A stretch of 64,000 bases of DNA, from positions 248,001-312,000 of the forward strand of contig NZ_VCIX01000091.1 in the NCBI RefSeq assembly GCF_006345825.1, read 5' to 3'. Positions 34,955-43,032 of the stretch are shown in pieces; the stretch's first letter is position 1; each line of letters opens with the position of its first letter. The notes under the pieces were generated by a model. That model was given only the letters and a program-made list of their open reading frames with translations. It was not told the DNA's origin and made no database searches. The stretch is from Paenibacillus paridis (GTDB taxonomy: Bacteria > Bacillota > Bacilli > Paenibacillales > Paenibacillaceae). The translations under genes and the position numbers were made by a program.

Positions 34955-36412
34955 ATGATAAGAATCGCAATAATGCAAAACGCATACGCAATCATTATGC
35001 TGCTTAACATTTTTTTGGCGATAACCGTCATCTTTTTGGAACGGCGCAATGCCAGCACGACGTGGGCTTGGCTGATGGTCCTCTTTTTTATCCCGGTCAT
35101 CGGGTTTGTCATGTATTTAATATTGGGGCAAAAGGTTCGCAAGAGAAAGCTGTATAAGCTGCTTGGTGACAGCCAGCGCATTATCGAGCATACGATTGAG
35201 CGGCAAATGCGACAGCTGCGCGATGGTGAGCTGCTGCACAAGGATACGGAAATGCAGAGCTACCAGGATATGATCTACATGAACCTGAAAACAAGCTACG
35301 CTTTGTACACAAGCAATAACGCGGTTGATATCTTTACCGAGGGCAACCAGAAATTCGACGCGTTGCTGATGGATATTGCAGAGGCCAAACATCATATTCA
35401 TCTCGTCTACTATATCGTTCGCGACGATGAGCTTGGCAGGCGGCTCGTGAAGGCGCTCGCTGCGAAGGCGGCGGAGGGTGTCGAGGTTAAGTTTCTATAT
35501 GATCACATTGGAAGCTCTGGCTTGCCAAGGCGTTATTTTCACGAATTACTGGCGGCCGGCGGGGAGGAGGCAGCATTTTTTCCGTCTCGCATTCCGTATT
35601 TGAATCTAAAAATTAACTACCGCAATCATCGCAAGCTTGTTATTATTGACGGTCAAGTCGGCTATATTGGCGGCTTTAACATCGGTGATGAATATTTGGG
35701 CCTGAATGAGCATTTCGGAGAGTGGCGAGACACCCATCTTAGAGTGCGGGGCAACGCGGTGCTGCAAATGCAAGCGCAGTTTCTAATGGACTGGAACCTT
35801 GCCGCTTCGGGCAAAATATCGTTAAATGAGCTGTATTTCCCGATTATGAGCGAGGACACGGGCACGATTGGCATGCAGCTGGTGGCCAGCGGTCCGGATA
35901 CGGAATACCAGCAAATTAAAGATGCTTATATCAAAATGATCTATGCGGCGAAAAAAACGATCTGCCTGCAAACTCCTTATTTTGTACCGGACGAGAGCTT
36001 AATGACGGCGCTGAAGATCGCAGCTTTGTCAGGGGTTGATGTTCGTATTATGCTGCCGAGCAAGCCGGATCACTTCTTCGTCTACTGGGCAACGCATTCG
36101 TATTTGGGCGAGCTTCTTGCCAATGGTGTGTCTTGCTATATGTTCGAGAAGGGCTTTCTTCATGCGAAGACGCTGGTCATAGACGGCAAGGTCGCTTCTG
36201 TGGGCACAGCAAACCTCGATATCCGCAGCTTTAAGCTGAACTTCGAGATGAATGCGTTTATCTATGATACGCAGACGGCAGCCAAGCTGCAACGCATTTT
36301 CGAGATGGATATGCAAAATAGTACGCAGCTGACCACGGAAATTTACGGCGAGCGTCCGCTGATGAATCGGTTCAAGGAATCGATCTCTCGGCTACTCAGT
36401 CCAATCCTATAG
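34955..36412 (+). CDS. cls: Cardiolipin synthase
   Basis: Condenses two phosphatidylglycerol molecules to cardiolipin at the membrane. It has 485 aa: two N-terminal helices (about residues 5-25 and 33-55), then two phospholipase-D-type HKD motifs, NHRKLVIIDGQVGYIGGFNIG (first, about residue 225) and LHAKTLVIDGKVASVGTANL (second, about 405). LLMDIAEAKHHIHLVYYI precedes the first. ATG 34955 with GAGG is chosen; GTG 34949 is possible. Monocistronic, ended by a hairpin. Confidence 0.95.
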   Translation: MIRIAIMQNAYAIIMLLNIFLAITVIFLERRNASTTWAWLMVLFFIPVIGFVMYLILGQKVRKRKLYKLLGDSQRIIEHTIERQMRQLRDGELLHKDTEMQSYQDMIYMNLKTSYALYTSNNAVDIFTEGNQKFDALLMDIAEAKHHIHLVYYIVRDDELGRRLVKALAAKAAEGVEVKFLYDHIGSSGLPRRYFHELLAAGGEEAAFFPSRIPYLNLKINYRNHRKLVIIDGQVGYIGGFNIGDEYLGLNEHFGEWRDTHLRVRGNAVLQMQAQFLMDWNLAASGKISLNELYFPIMSEDTGTIGMQLVASGPDTEYQQIKDAYIKMIYAAKKTICLQTPYFVPDESLMTALKIAALSGVDVRIMLPSKPDHFFVYWATHSYLGELLANGVSCYMFEKGFLHAKTLVIDGKVASVGTANLDIRSFKLNFEMNAFIYDTQTAAKLQRIFEMDMQNSTQLTTEIYGERPLMNRFKESISRLLSPIL

Positions 36413-36422
36413 ACACACATAA

Positions 36423-36462
36423 GAAGGGCTTCTGCTTATCAATGGATAACCAGAAGCCCTTC
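36423..36462 (+). terminator. Hairpin after cls (weak T-tail)
   Basis: GAAGGGCTTCTG (36423-36434) and CAGAAGCCCTTC (36451-36462) form a perfect 12-bp stem, but no T-run follows. Confidence 0.6.
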
Positions 36463-37075
36463 ACCTGCTTGGTAGAGAACTATTCAATTTATTCAAACGC
36501 TCCAATCCGATTCTTTCCTATTCTTCCTCGTCCTTTCGAATTTGTTACAAACCCTATCGACTTCGATCCTAGCTTTACTGACCTCGATCAACTTCCTTTC
36601 GATTTGTTTCAAATTCTGTTCCTTCCGTAAGTACCTGACCTTTCACTCATCGACTTTTCCTAATCGCCGTTGTCCCCGCATGTCCTGTATTCCCTTCGGT
36701 GCTCCTTCCCGAGTTAATGAGACATGCTTCGCTAACCTACTTCAATGGACTATCCCCTCTCGTTTAAGATAGGCTTAGTATACCTCATTATTAGAATTTT
36801 GTAAATATTCAGTTTATTTATTTCGACAAAAAAATTAAAACGGTTTCAGAGTATAAGCAAAATGGACATATTGTGCGAAACAATTTGAAGGAAGGGTGAT
36901 CTTGATGCAGGGTGAGAGCTGAATAGTGGAGTAGACAGGATTCTTTCTCCATTTCAATGACCAGGCGGGAGCGGTAGTTATCGCATCATAAAAAAGCGAT
37001 TACGAATGGTTTCACCGGCATTTGATCGAAAAACCATCATCAGCCACATGGCCTAGCAGAGGGTGCAGCTGCCAG
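36463..37075. other. Gene-free region with strong strand asymmetry
   Basis: About 610 bp with no convincing gene. The part from about 36480 to 36775 is strongly pyrimidine-biased on the + strand (purine-rich on the minus), with near-repeats CCTTTCGAATTTGTT (about 36533) and CCTTTCGATTTGTT (about 36595). Two short + frames here lack ribosome sites. The part after 36780 is AT-rich, without a recognised riboswitch or RNA. Nothing further could be supported. Confidence 0.4.
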
Positions 37076-37112
37076 TTGACCATATAAGGCTATGAATTTA
37101 TACTTAGTCTAA
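37076..37112 (+). promoter_or_regulatory. perR promoter with PerR-like box
   Basis: TTGACC (37076-37081), 17-bp spacer, TATACT (37099-37104). The 15-mer TTATACTTAGTCTAA (37098-37112) matches the B. subtilis PerR box at 11 of 14 defined positions and covers the -10, fitting autorepression. Confidence 0.7.
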
Positions 37113-37139
37113 AGTCATTTATAAAGGAATGATGTTTCT

Positions 37140-37532
37140 ATGAACAAAATCAACTTAACGATACAGCGGAAATCGATATTGGAAGTAATACAGGCTGCTC
37201 ATGATCATCCTACAGCGGCAGACGTGATAGAACGGTTGCGGGGCAGAGGCTTTAATTTTGCATATGGTACAGTGTACAACTCGCTTCGTTATTTAACCGA
37301 TGCAGGCCTTATTCGGGAGTTGAAGTTGGGTGAAGCAGTTAGCCGATATGATGCGCGTACGGACGAGCACCAGCATATTGTATGTACCGAATGCGGTCGC
37401 GTCGACGAGGTGCTTACCGATTTGCCAGAAGAGTGGCTGCAGAAGGTCGCTTTGGAGACAAAGTATAAAATCGAGCATGCCCAAGTCGTCATCGAGGGGG
37501 TCTGCGAATTATGCGCGACGAAGGAAGCCTAA
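37140..37532 (+). CDS. perR: Fur-family peroxide-responsive repressor PerR
   Basis: A 130-aa Fur-fold repressor. The N-terminal winged helix includes HPTAADVIERLRGRG and FAYGTVYNSLRYLTDAGLI. The dimer domain shows the regulatory-metal pattern SRYDARTDEHQHIVC, matching the PerR layout (Asp before HxH) rather than Fur, and the structural zinc cysteines CTECG and CELC. In the family, peroxide oxidises His ligands via bound iron and releases DNA. The downstream catalase promoter and its own promoter carry matching boxes. It ends inside the next gene (22-nt overlap). Confidence 0.88.
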   Translation: MNKINLTIQRKSILEVIQAAHDHPTAADVIERLRGRGFNFAYGTVYNSLRYLTDAGLIRELKLGEAVSRYDARTDEHQHIVCTECGRVDEVLTDLPEEWLQKVALETKYKIEHAQVVIEGVCELCATKEA

Positions 37533-38344
37533 ACCCTGCCGCTTCAAATGAAGCAGATCCGCTGCACTCGGCGGATGAAACCATGAGCTACACGGAGGAA
37601 GAGCTGCTGCATAATGGCATGATCTGCTCGATTACGCAGCGGGTCATGATTATCAGTCCGTTTCCCGAACGAGTCAAAAGCCTGCTCGTTGCTTTGTCTT
37701 CGGAATGCTTTGACGTATTTTCGCTGCATGATTTTAATAAGAGCATGCTGCAGACTCTTCAGCCGGAGCTGCTCGTCTACGATGCTATTCCTGTCCTTCA
37801 TGCAGCTGCGGAAAATACGTTACAGGCAGGAGCGGAGCTTCTTGAATCCGCGGATTTACACGCCGTTCCGGTCTTGATTTTGCTGGATCAGAAATCGTAT
37901 GACACGCGCGGCACTTTTGCGCTTGGGGCGGCTGAGCTTCTAGTATGGCCGGCTAAGCCTGAGCAGGCGGTCAAACAAATCAACCGAATGCTTCTAGGGC
38001 GACCAGCTTTGGTAAACAATGCTGCGGCTATAAGCGACATTCGCTCCTTTAAAGATATTTCTGTGGATCTTAAAAAAATGACGGTTGACCGGGCCGGGCA
38101 GCGCGTCGAGCTGACAAAGACGGAATATGATCTTCTTTTGCATTTCATGTCCTCGGATGGTTCCGTACTTACTCGGGAATCGCTCCTGGACACGGTATGG
38201 GGACTGCATTTCTATGGCGGCAGCAACTTGGTCGACGCCCATATCAAGAGCTTGCGCAAAAAACTGAAAGACAGCGCCGTTGCGCCTAAATATATCGTGA
38301 CTGTTCGCGGAGTAGGCTACCGGCTTGCGGATCTACGCGACTGA
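37511..38344 (+). CDS. OmpR/PhoB-family regulator with atypical receiver domain
   Basis: A 277-aa protein: about 40 variable residues, a receiver-like domain (about 42-160) and an OmpR-type winged helix (about 180-275: VELTKTEYDLLLHFMSSDGS, DAHIKSLRKKLKDS, YIVTVRGVGYRL). The receiver starts VMIISPFPER where the acidic Asp pair should be, so that pair is lost; an Asp at LLVYDAIP and the Lys at WPAKPEQ remain. It may respond without normal phosphorylation. No histidine kinase is adjacent. It overlaps perR by 22 nt, so translation is coupled. Four 11-bp direct repeats upstream of catalase suit its DNA-binding domain. Confidence 0.85.
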   Translation: MRDEGSLNPAASNEADPLHSADETMSYTEEELLHNGMICSITQRVMIISPFPERVKSLLVALSSECFDVFSLHDFNKSMLQTLQPELLVYDAIPVLHAAAENTLQAGAELLESADLHAVPVLILLDQKSYDTRGTFALGAAELLVWPAKPEQAVKQINRMLLGRPALVNNAAAISDIRSFKDISVDLKKMTVDRAGQRVELTKTEYDLLLHFMSSDGSVLTRESLLDTVWGLHFYGGSNLVDAHIKSLRKKLKDSAVAPKYIVTVRGVGYRLADLRD

Positions 38345-38406
38345 GGGTAAGCGGCTTCTCTTGAAGGTAACTCCAGCCGACACAATGTGACACTGCGAAG
38401 TGACCT

Positions 38407-38500
38407 CTTCATGAAACATTCATCGTTCATTCATAGTCCATTCATGACAGCCCTTGGGCTATCCGCTATGATTGGTTTAGAGATTTAGATCAAGTCTAAA
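38407..38500 (+). promoter_or_regulatory. Catalase promoter: tandem OmpR-type repeats, promoter, PerR-like operator
   Basis: Four direct repeats (CTTCAT, then ATTCAT three times, 38407-38445) recur every 11 bp, the spacing of OmpR/PhoB-family sites. They run into -35 ATGACA (38444-38449), 17-bp spacer, -10 TATGAT (38467-38472). TTTAGATCAAGTCTAAA (38484-38500), just past the predicted start, shares the AGTCTAA half-site with the perR box. Activator upstream and PerR-type repressor downstream is the inferred layout. Confidence 0.72.
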
Positions 38501-38527
38501 TATATAAACCGATGAAGAGGTGCTACG

Positions 38528-39982
38528 ATGGAAAACTACCTAACCACTAATTTAGGAACGCCTGTTGGCGATAATCAGAACTCACGTACAGCAGGGCAGC
38601 GCGGACCCGCTTTAATAGAGGATTATCATTTGCTTGAGAAGCTGGCCCATTTCGACCGGGAGCGGATTCCGGAGCGAGTTGTTCATGCCCGCGGCGCTGG
38701 GGCACATGGCGTATTCCGGACCGAGGTAAGCATGACGAGCCATACGAGGGCTCATTTTATGCAGGAAGCAGGCACGGAGACACCAGTTTTTGTAAGGTTC
38801 TCTACCGTTATCAACGGGACGGGCTCACCGGAGACGGCTCGCGATCCGCGCGGTTTTGCGGTTAAATTTTATACGCAAGAAGGCAACTACGATATTGTAG
38901 GGAATCACCTTCCCGTGTTTTTCATTCGTGATGCGATGAAGTTTCCGGACATGGTTCATTCCCTGAAGCCAGCGCCCCATACGAATCTTCAAGATCCGGC
39001 TCGCTATTGGGATTTCATGACGCTGTCGCCGGAATCGACGCACATGCTGACTTGGTTGTTTTCGGATGACGGGACACCAGCCACATACCGCGAGATGGAC
39101 GGCTTCGGTGTACACGCTTTTAAGTGGATCAATGCTGCTGGAAAGCCAACATACGTGAAATACCATTGGAAGTCCAAACAAGGGGTGTGTAATTTTACGG
39201 CTACGGAAGCAAGTGATATGCAAGGCAAAGACTTTAATCACGCAACCCGTGATTTGCATGATGCGATCGAGCTAGGCAACTATCCGGAGTGGGAGCTGCA
39301 CGTTCAGTTGATGCCGACAGAGCACGTGGACAGGTACGCATTTGATCCGCTTGACCCGACGAAGGTTTGGCCTGAGGATATGTACCCGCTGCAAAAGGTA
39401 GGCACAATGATCTTGAACCGCAATCCGGTCAATTATTTTGCCGAGGTGGAGCAGTCGGCTTTCTCGCCAAGCTCTTTGGTGCCGGGCATTGAGCCATCTG
39501 AGGACAAGCTGCTGCAGGGAAGGCTCTTCTCGTACCCAGATACGCAGCGTTACCGCCTGGGAGCAAACTATTTGCATATCCCGGTTAATTGTCCTTATGC
39601 GCCTGTTCGCAATCATCAACGGGATGGTGCGATGACTATGCAAGCTAATCCGTCTACGGTCAATTATGAGCCGAACAGCTTATCGGAAAGCCCAAGAGAA
39701 TCAGAGTCCTATCCAGACTCCTATGTTCCGCTCCAAGGGACGGCTGGCCGCCAAAAGATTGATAAAACCGACGATTTCACGCAAGCCGGCGAGCGATACC
39801 GTTCGTTACCCGAAGAGCAGCAAGCCAACTTGGTCGCTAACTTGATTGGCGAGCTTAAGCAAACCAATGACGATATCCGGCTGCGCGCGATCTGCAATTT
39901 CTTCCGTGCCGACCGTACGCTCGGGATGAAGCTTTCCCAGGCGCTCGAGGTGGATATCCGCAAGTATATGCCTCAGGGATAG
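38528..39982 (+). CDS. katA: Catalase (small-subunit, haem-dependent)
   Basis: Decomposes hydrogen peroxide in the cytoplasm. It has 484 aa, the size of small-subunit clade 3 catalases. The catalytic His is in RVVHARGAGAHGVF, and the Asn in YDIVGNHLPVFFIRD. RFSTVINGTGSPETARDPRG is highly conserved, and the proximal Tyr lies in FSYPDTQRYRLG. The C-terminus matches the family, so it is complete. GAAGAGGTG precedes the ATG. Directly downstream of perR and the OmpR-type gene, with a regulated-looking promoter. Confidence 0.97.
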   Translation: MENYLTTNLGTPVGDNQNSRTAGQRGPALIEDYHLLEKLAHFDRERIPERVVHARGAGAHGVFRTEVSMTSHTRAHFMQEAGTETPVFVRFSTVINGTGSPETARDPRGFAVKFYTQEGNYDIVGNHLPVFFIRDAMKFPDMVHSLKPAPHTNLQDPARYWDFMTLSPESTHMLTWLFSDDGTPATYREMDGFGVHAFKWINAAGKPTYVKYHWKSKQGVCNFTATEASDMQGKDFNHATRDLHDAIELGNYPEWELHVQLMPTEHVDRYAFDPLDPTKVWPEDMYPLQKVGTMILNRNPVNYFAEVEQSAFSPSSLVPGIEPSEDKLLQGRLFSYPDTQRYRLGANYLHIPVNCPYAPVRNHQRDGAMTMQANPSTVNYEPNSLSESPRESESYPDSYVPLQGTAGRQKIDKTDDFTQAGERYRSLPEEQQANLVANLIGELKQTNDDIRLRAICNFFRADRTLGMKLSQALEVDIRKYMPQG

Positions 39983-39992
39983 ATGATTTACT

Positions 39993-40040
39993 AAGCCCTC
40001 TAACTTCGACTAAACGTCGCAGTTGGAGGGCTTTATTTGT
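39993..40040 (+). terminator. Rho-independent terminator after catalase
   Basis: AAGCCCTCTAAC (39993-40004) pairs with GTTGGAGGGCTT (40022-40033, G-T pairs allowed), with inner CGAC/GTCG, then TATTTGTTTT. Confidence 0.8.
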
Positions 40041-40278
40041 TTTATATTGCTTAGCTACTATTGAATATCCACTCGCAGTAACAAGTACATATCATCGGTG
40101 TGTCGATGATACACTATTTGTTTTATATACCTTAGATAATATTGAATATTTACTTGTAATACCTAGCACATCTCCTCAGTGTATCAACGATACATCAATT
40201 GTTTTATAGCTCTTAGAAACTTTTAAATATCCACTCGCAGTACCAAGAACATCTCATCCGTGTGTCGACGATACATCA
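40036..40278. repeat. Tandem 81-bp repeat, three degenerate copies
   Basis: Units begin with (T)TTGTTTTATA at 40036, 40117 and 40198, exactly 81 bp apart. Each contains an AATATCCACTCGCAGTA-type segment and a small hairpin of the form GTGTNTC..GATACA. Copy 2 is the most diverged. No ORF spans them. Confidence 0.85.
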
Positions 40279-40313
40279 ATTAATTTTGAGAGAAATTAAT
40301 CGTATAAAGTCAC

Positions 40314-40499
40314 TTAACAGGAAAAACTACCGTTAATATCACCCTTTTAACTCTGTCAGCCCACTTAGATGGAAAACTTCCTGTTAATTTGTCAGTTAGA
40401 GCTGAAGTTGGCGGTTTTTGCGGGAATTAACGGGAGAAAATCCTGTTAAATTGTCCAATCGGGCGATGTGGAAGTTTTAGCAGGAGAAATTCCATCTAA
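40314..40499. repeat. 186-bp intergenic element, copy 1 (four 23-nt palindromes)
   Basis: Four 23-nt imperfect palindromes of the form TTARN-nGGA-n5-TCC-nnYTAA start at 40314, 40365, 40427 and 40477 (steps of 51, 62 and 50 bp). The same arrangement recurs at 41702-41887. Each can form a short RNA or DNA hairpin. Confidence 0.85.
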
Positions 40500-40619
40500 T
40501 CAGAGGTAGAGAAGTGACTCCTACTAAAGTAAGGAAGGCGTATCATAATTGTTAAGATCATCCGTACAGAAAACGTTTCCTCGGCTATGTAAACATTATA
40601 GTGAACAGTATGGTGACCC

Positions 40620-40823
40620 ATGTTGAATTCAACATAGGGTAATTTCTACTGGGTTGGTACAGGGATGAAGCGTCTCTTCTCGCCCCGTGACTGAAAAAGA
40701 ATAGGGTGATTTATATGAAGGGGCTGTTCATCTTCCCAAGGTTGTCCTATAATCAAAACTAAGAGACGAAGAACGTCCCGTTAGTACTCCAATGCGAGTA
40801 ATGACGGGGCGTTTTCTATTTTC
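40620..40823 (+). promoter_or_regulatory. Leader region of the PD-(D/E)XK gene: palindrome, -10, hairpin terminator
   Basis: ATGTTGAATTCAACAT (40620-40635) is a perfect palindrome. A -10 TATAAT lies at 40748-40753 with a weak -35. A long hairpin follows: AACGTCCCGT (40772-40781) with ACGGGGCGTT (40804-40813), inner TACTC/GAGTA, then TTTTCTATTTT. It ends 15 bp before the nuclease ATG, so a terminator lies between promoter and gene and may act as an attenuator. Confidence 0.6.
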
Positions 40824-40838
40824 CAGGAGGGTGATGAA

Positions 40839-41510
40839 ATGGGTTTTGACGAGATACAGCGCGTGTTTATTGATCAGCATATGGAGAAAAGGAAAGGAGA
40901 ACGCCGAGGTAGATTGGAACGGGGGCATGGGCATGCAGAATCGTTATTTTTGCGCAATGTGTGGTGGCCGGTTCGGGGGAACTTTCAGCATTTGCATCCG
41001 GAGTACGAGGTGATGGATTGGAGAGGGAGATCCTATTTTGCGGATTTTGCTTGGCTGCCGGGAAATGTAAGGTTGATTTTTGAGATTAAAGGGTTCGCCA
41101 CACATGTCCGCGACATGGACCGCCAAAAATATAGTCAGGAACTGAACCGTGAAACCTTCCTATATGCGATGGGCTACCATGTAATTTCATTTGCTTACGA
41201 CGACGTAGAAAGGAATCCTGAGCTTTGCCAAACGATGCTTAGAATGGTGCTTAGTAAATTCGAATCAAAACCTGGATTAGACTTCCGTGCCCATCAAGCG
41301 GAGCGTGAGATGATTCGATTTGCTGTTCAGCAAGCTGAACCTATAAGGCCCATAGATGCAGTCGAGCATTTTGGAATGGACCATAAAACAGCAGTCAATA
41401 TTCTGCAAAAGCTATGCTCAACAGGACAGATGCTGCCTCTATATCGGGGCAAAGGGAAACGAATCGTACGTTATGAGCTTGCCCGCAATTTTTTGGAATA
41501 TATTGATTAA
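40839..41510 (+). CDS. Orphan PD-(D/E)XK nuclease-like protein with C-terminal winged helix
   Basis: A 223-aa protein. The central part RSYFADFAWLPGNVRLIFEIK gives a D...ExK arrangement (Asp about residue 69, Glu and Lys about 82-84) followed by RETFLYAMGYHVISFAYDD, resembling DUF559/Vsr-like endonuclease folds. The C-terminal part (about 165-223, RPIDAVEHFGMDHKTAVNIL) looks like a winged helix. The ribosome site AGGAGGGTG is excellent. No methylase, helicase or other defence partner is adjacent. It sits inside the repeat island with an element copy on each side. Activity and role are unknown; an orphan restriction-type, repair or regulatory nuclease are options. Confidence 0.65.
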   Translation: MGFDEIQRVFIDQHMEKRKGERRGRLERGHGHAESLFLRNVWWPVRGNFQHLHPEYEVMDWRGRSYFADFAWLPGNVRLIFEIKGFATHVRDMDRQKYSQELNRETFLYAMGYHVISFAYDDVERNPELCQTMLRMVLSKFESKPGLDFRAHQAEREMIRFAVQQAEPIRPIDAVEHFGMDHKTAVNILQKLCSTGQMLPLYRGKGKRIVRYELARNFLEYID

Positions 41511-41527
41511 GCCTAACGCGTTAGTAG

Positions 41528-41668
41528 CCTCAACTCGAAAGAACAGCTGATACCCAGACACTGCATTTTATTCGAATGGTCTATTTTCCTAACTAGCCTA
41601 AACTCAAAAAGAACAGCAGATACCCCCGACGTTGCATTTTATTCGAAGGAGTTTATTTTACTAACTAG
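41528..41668. repeat. Tandem repeat, two copies of about 70 bp
   Basis: Copy 1 is 41528-41596 and copy 2 is 41597-41668. Both run from CCT(A/C)AACTC through AAAGAACAGC, GATACCC and TGCATTTTATTCGAA to CTAACTAG. Confidence 0.85.
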
Positions 41669-41701
41669 TTCTCTTTGCTAATGAACGCACCCTATGCTAA
41701 T

Positions 41702-41887
41702 TTAACTGGATTTTCTCCCTATAAATTGAAGGATATATAGTGGTTTTGGAATTTAAATGGATTTTCTCCTTCTAATTCAGCGGAATTAGCCGAAGATCAA
41801 CCAAAAGGGTTAAATTAACGGGATAAATTCCGTCTATTCCATTTGCCCAGCAAATAACGCTATTTTAGCGGGAGAAATTCCATCTAT
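41702..41887. repeat. 186-bp intergenic element, copy 2 (four 23-nt palindromes)
   Basis: Palindromes start at 41702, 41753, 41815 and 41865: steps of 51, 62 and 50 bp, identical to copy 1 at 40314. Sequence between palindromes has diverged strongly, while the palindromes are kept. The remaining 300 bp up to 42200 hold nothing I could support. Confidence 0.85.
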
Positions 41888-42201
41888 GTGAATGAAAGCA
41901 GAGTTTTTGGGGATGGTGGGCGTAGTAAGAATAGATCATTCATCGGGGGCGATGTTGCTGGCAGATTCTTTTATTGATAAGTGTCTGACTAAGAAGGCGA
42001 GCTCGGTGCTGCTGTTACGCCTTCGCAAATTCAATCGATGAAAATCAAATGAATGCTCAAGGAACGCAAAATACGATGAAACTTTCACTTTAAAGACTTT
42101 CAGCTTGCTTGGCTTCATTTCCATTTTAGCTTATTACGGATATAACTTCTGAATAACGAGATGAAGCCCGCAGAATGCAGCAAAAGGACTACCATAGCAT
42201 C

Positions 42202-42283
42202 CCTAAACAGTAGTCAGAAGGGACTCAAACAGTACTCAAACAGTACTCAAACAACACTCATATAGCATCCAACCAATACTCAA
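42202..42283. repeat. Degenerate 11-bp units at the left edge of the minisatellite
   Basis: Diverged 11-mers (CAGTACTCAAA twice, AGGGACTCAAA, CAACACTCATA, TAGCATCCAAC, CAATACTCAA) lead in phase, with one single-base slip, into the perfect array. Confidence 0.8.
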
Positions 42284-42910
42284 CAACACCCAAACAACAC
42301 CCAAACAACACCCAAACAACACCCAAACAACACCCAAACAACACCCAAACAACACCCAAACAACACCCAAACAACACCCAAACAACACCCAAACAACACC
42401 CAAACAACACCCAAACAACACCCAAACAACACCCAAACAACACCCAAACAACACCCAAACAACACCCAAACAACACCCAAACAACACCCAAACAACACCC
42501 AAACAACACCCAAACAACACCCAAACAACACCCAAACAACACCCAAACAACACCCAAACAACACCCAAACAACACCCAAACAACACCCAAACAACACCCA
42601 AACAACACCCAAACAACACCCAAACAACACCCAAACAACACCCAAACAACACCCAAACAACACCCAAACAACACCCAAACAACACCCAAACAACACCCAA
42701 ACAACACCCAAACAACACCCAAACAACACCCAAACAACACCCAAACAACACCCAAACAACACCCAAACAACACCCAAACAACACCCAAACAACACCCAAA
42801 CAACACCCAAACAACACCCAAACAACACCCAAACAACACCCAAACAACACCCAAACAACACCCAAACAACACCCAAACAACACCCAAACAACACCCAAAC
42901 AACACCCAAA
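42284..42910. repeat. Minisatellite: 57 perfect copies of an 11-bp unit
   Basis: CAACACCCAAA repeats without a single change from 42284 to 42910 (627 bp, 57 units by phase counting across the lines). The complementary strand is TTTGGGTGTTG, with regular GGG runs. Because 11 is not a multiple of three, the unit is stop-free in all frames of the minus strand, which produces three false 200-aa frames. Copy number in an assembly of such an array may be inexact. Confidence 0.97.
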
Positions 42911-43032
42911 CCTATATACTTTAATCCCTATTGGTTTTATTGGAATAACTATTGTGCAACGAAAAAGTCGATGCTAATATATATTTGTGATAATCAATTA
43001 TCTATTATTGATAAAAACGAGGAGGAATACAC

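Noticed and set aside
36442..36772. Two short plus-strand frames (62 and 76 aa)
   Set aside because: Low-complexity Phe/Pro/Ser/Leu composition from pyrimidine-rich DNA, no ribosome sites.
41936..42124. 62-aa minus-strand frame
   Set aside because: No ribosome site, promoter or homology, in a repeat-rich spacer.
42236..42909. Three overlapping minus-strand frames of about 210-220 aa (GVVWVLFGCCL repeats)
   Set aside because: They are products of the 11-bp minisatellite, which is stop-free in every minus frame. No ribosome site; a Cys/Trp-rich 11-residue repeat of this kind is not a credible protein.
42284..42910. CRISPR array
   Set aside because: The unit is 11 bp with no spacers, and no cas genes are present. 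The Cas4-like domain at 2625-4946 belongs to a DinG-type helicase.
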